Below are positions 5,566-6,353 of a DNA stretch of 6,353 bases, piece after piece. The translations under genes were made by a program, and so were the position numbers. Source of the stretch: Bryobacteraceae bacterium (GTDB lineage: Bacteria > Acidobacteriota > Terriglobia > Bryobacterales > Bryobacteraceae); assembly GCA_014379815.1 (NCBI GenBank), contig JACMLA010000435.1, forward strand, positions 1 through 6,353, written 5' to 3'. The notes under the pieces are model-generated. The model was not told the origin of the DNA and made no database searches. It saw only the letters and a list, made by a program, of their open reading frames with translations. The first letter of the stretch is position 1, and the number at the start of each line of letters is the position of its first letter.

Positions 5566-6353
5566 ATGATCCAGGCGAGAATCCACAAAACATTTGCAGC
5601 CCGGCCCGATTCTTCCCCGTTTCGTCTCGCCCTTGAGTTTGAAGCGCGGAAAGGCATCACGGTCCTCTTCGGCCCAAGTGGTGCCGGCAAGAGCCTCACG
5701 CTGGATTGCATTGCAGGTTTCGCGGAACCGGACTCCGGCCGCATCCTGATCGATGACGAGATCGTTTTCGACTCGGGAACCAAAGTCAGCATCCGCCCAC
5801 AGGAACGTCGTTGCGGGTACGTCTTCCAGACTTATGCTCTCTTTCCGCACATGTCGGTGCGAGCCAATCTCGAGTTCGCCGCGGCAAGCCTTCCCCGCCT
5901 CGATCGCCAGCGGCGTGTCAGTGAACTTCTGGATCGCTTCCGTCTGACCGAAGTTGCAGGCCGTCTGTCTCATCAAATCTCAGGCGGTCAGAAGCAGCGC
6001 TGCTCCATTGCCCGAGCCCTGGCAGCCTCTCCACGGATTCTGCTTCTGGATGAGCCAGCGCAAGGTCTCGATGCCCCGCTCCGCGCCGAGTTCCATGACA
6101 TCCTCCGTCATGTTCGCGACGAAGATCAAACTCCTGTCATCCTGGTTACACACAATCTCACAGACAGCCTTGAGCTAGGCGATTGCATGCTGGTGATCCA
6201 TGACGGCAGCATCGCGCAGCAAGGTCCTCCCGCGCTGGTATGCAGTCAGCCGGCTAATCTTGATCTGGCGAGGATCCTTGGCTCCTTCAACATCCTCCCG
6301 GTAGAGATACGGGCACTCGATCCGTCGAAAAACACCAGCGTTCTTCGATGGAA
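5566..6353 (+). CDS. modC: Molybdate ABC transporter ATP-binding protein ModC, C-terminus cut by window edge
   Basis: The ATPase that powers molybdate import, sitting on the cytoplasmic face of ModB. My translation from ATG 5566 gives 262 complete codons before the window ends. It shows Walker A GPSGAGKS (36-43), Q-loop VFQTYALFPHMSV (Gln88), ABC signature ISGGQKQR (138-145), Walker B ILLLDEP (158-164) with D-loop GLDAPLR (167-173), and the switch His196 in VTHN. The first two thirds of the protein are therefore complete. Known ModC proteins are about 350 residues and end in a molybdate-binding MOP/TOBE domain, which would lie beyond base 6353. The signature begins ISGGQ rather than LSGGQ, a mild and tolerated change. 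The start is 10 bases after the modB stop, and pairing with ModB in one transcript is the main reason for choosing ModC over a sulfate or iron ATPase. No ribosome site is obvious. Confidence 0.9.
   Translation, partial: MIQARIHKTFAARPDSSPFRLALEFEARKGITVLFGPSGAGKSLTLDCIAGFAEPDSGRILIDDEIVFDSGTKVSIRPQERRCGYVFQTYALFPHMSVRANLEFAAASLPRLDRQRRVSELLDRFRLTEVAGRLSHQISGGQKQRCSIARALAASPRILLLDEPAQGLDAPLRAEFHDILRHVRDEDQTPVILVTHNLTDSLELGDCMLVIHDGSIAQQGPPALVCSQPANLDLARILGSFNILPVEIRALDPSKNTSVLRW

Noticed and set aside
5491..5976. 161-codon minus-strand frame across the modB-modC junction
   Set aside because: It is antisense to the end of ModB and the Walker A/Q-loop part of ModC, both firmly identified.

Overview
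The window reads as ordinary chromosomal DNA from a moderately GC-rich diderm (Gram-negative type) bacterium. The evidence for a diderm is a heptose-phosphate kinase/phosphatase gene of the lipopolysaccharide-heptose type. The gene mix and protein style would suit an acidobacterium, but no phylogenetic marker is present and that placement is a guess. Coding density is very high: the longest gap between genes is 51 bases. I see no RNA genes, insertion sequences, CRISPR arrays, attachment sites or convincing terminators.

Layout: bases 1-1590 are coded on the minus strand and bases 1642-6353 on the plus strand, with one 51-base divergent gap between them. The minus-strand unit is a GHMP-family sugar kinase (1590 to 583), followed 4 bases later by a CPBP-family intramembrane protease (578 to 1). 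The protease runs off the left edge before its last motif. The plus-strand side opens with an AraC-type regulator (1642-2454) and a VOC/glyoxalase-like protein (2497-2949). After a second 51-base gap comes a tight run: a STAS-domain anti-sigma-factor-antagonist-like protein (3001-3375), a GmhB-HldA fusion protein (3386-4861), the molybdate permease ModB (4872-5555) and the molybdate ATPase ModC (5566 to the right edge, incomplete). The three gaps inside this last run are each exactly 10 bases, so it is probably one transcript.

How the genes may work together: the fusion protein carries two consecutive activities of the ADP-heptose pathway. These are the C1 kinase that makes heptose 1,7-bisphosphate and the phosphatase that removes the C7 phosphate. 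The third step, the adenylyltransferase, is not encoded here. ModB and ModC form the inner-membrane channel and motor of a molybdate importer; the binding protein ModA is not in the window. Nothing in the sequence explains why heptose and molybdate genes share an operon with a STAS switch protein. The AraC and VOC genes look like a small separate unit, possibly a regulator with its target.

I did not find a clear undescribed system. The observations most worth a second look are the GmhB-HldA fusion with its unusual domain order and partner set, the GHMP kinase/CPBP protease pair with an atypical ATP loop, and the mini-ORFs whose stops overlap the start codons of two genes.
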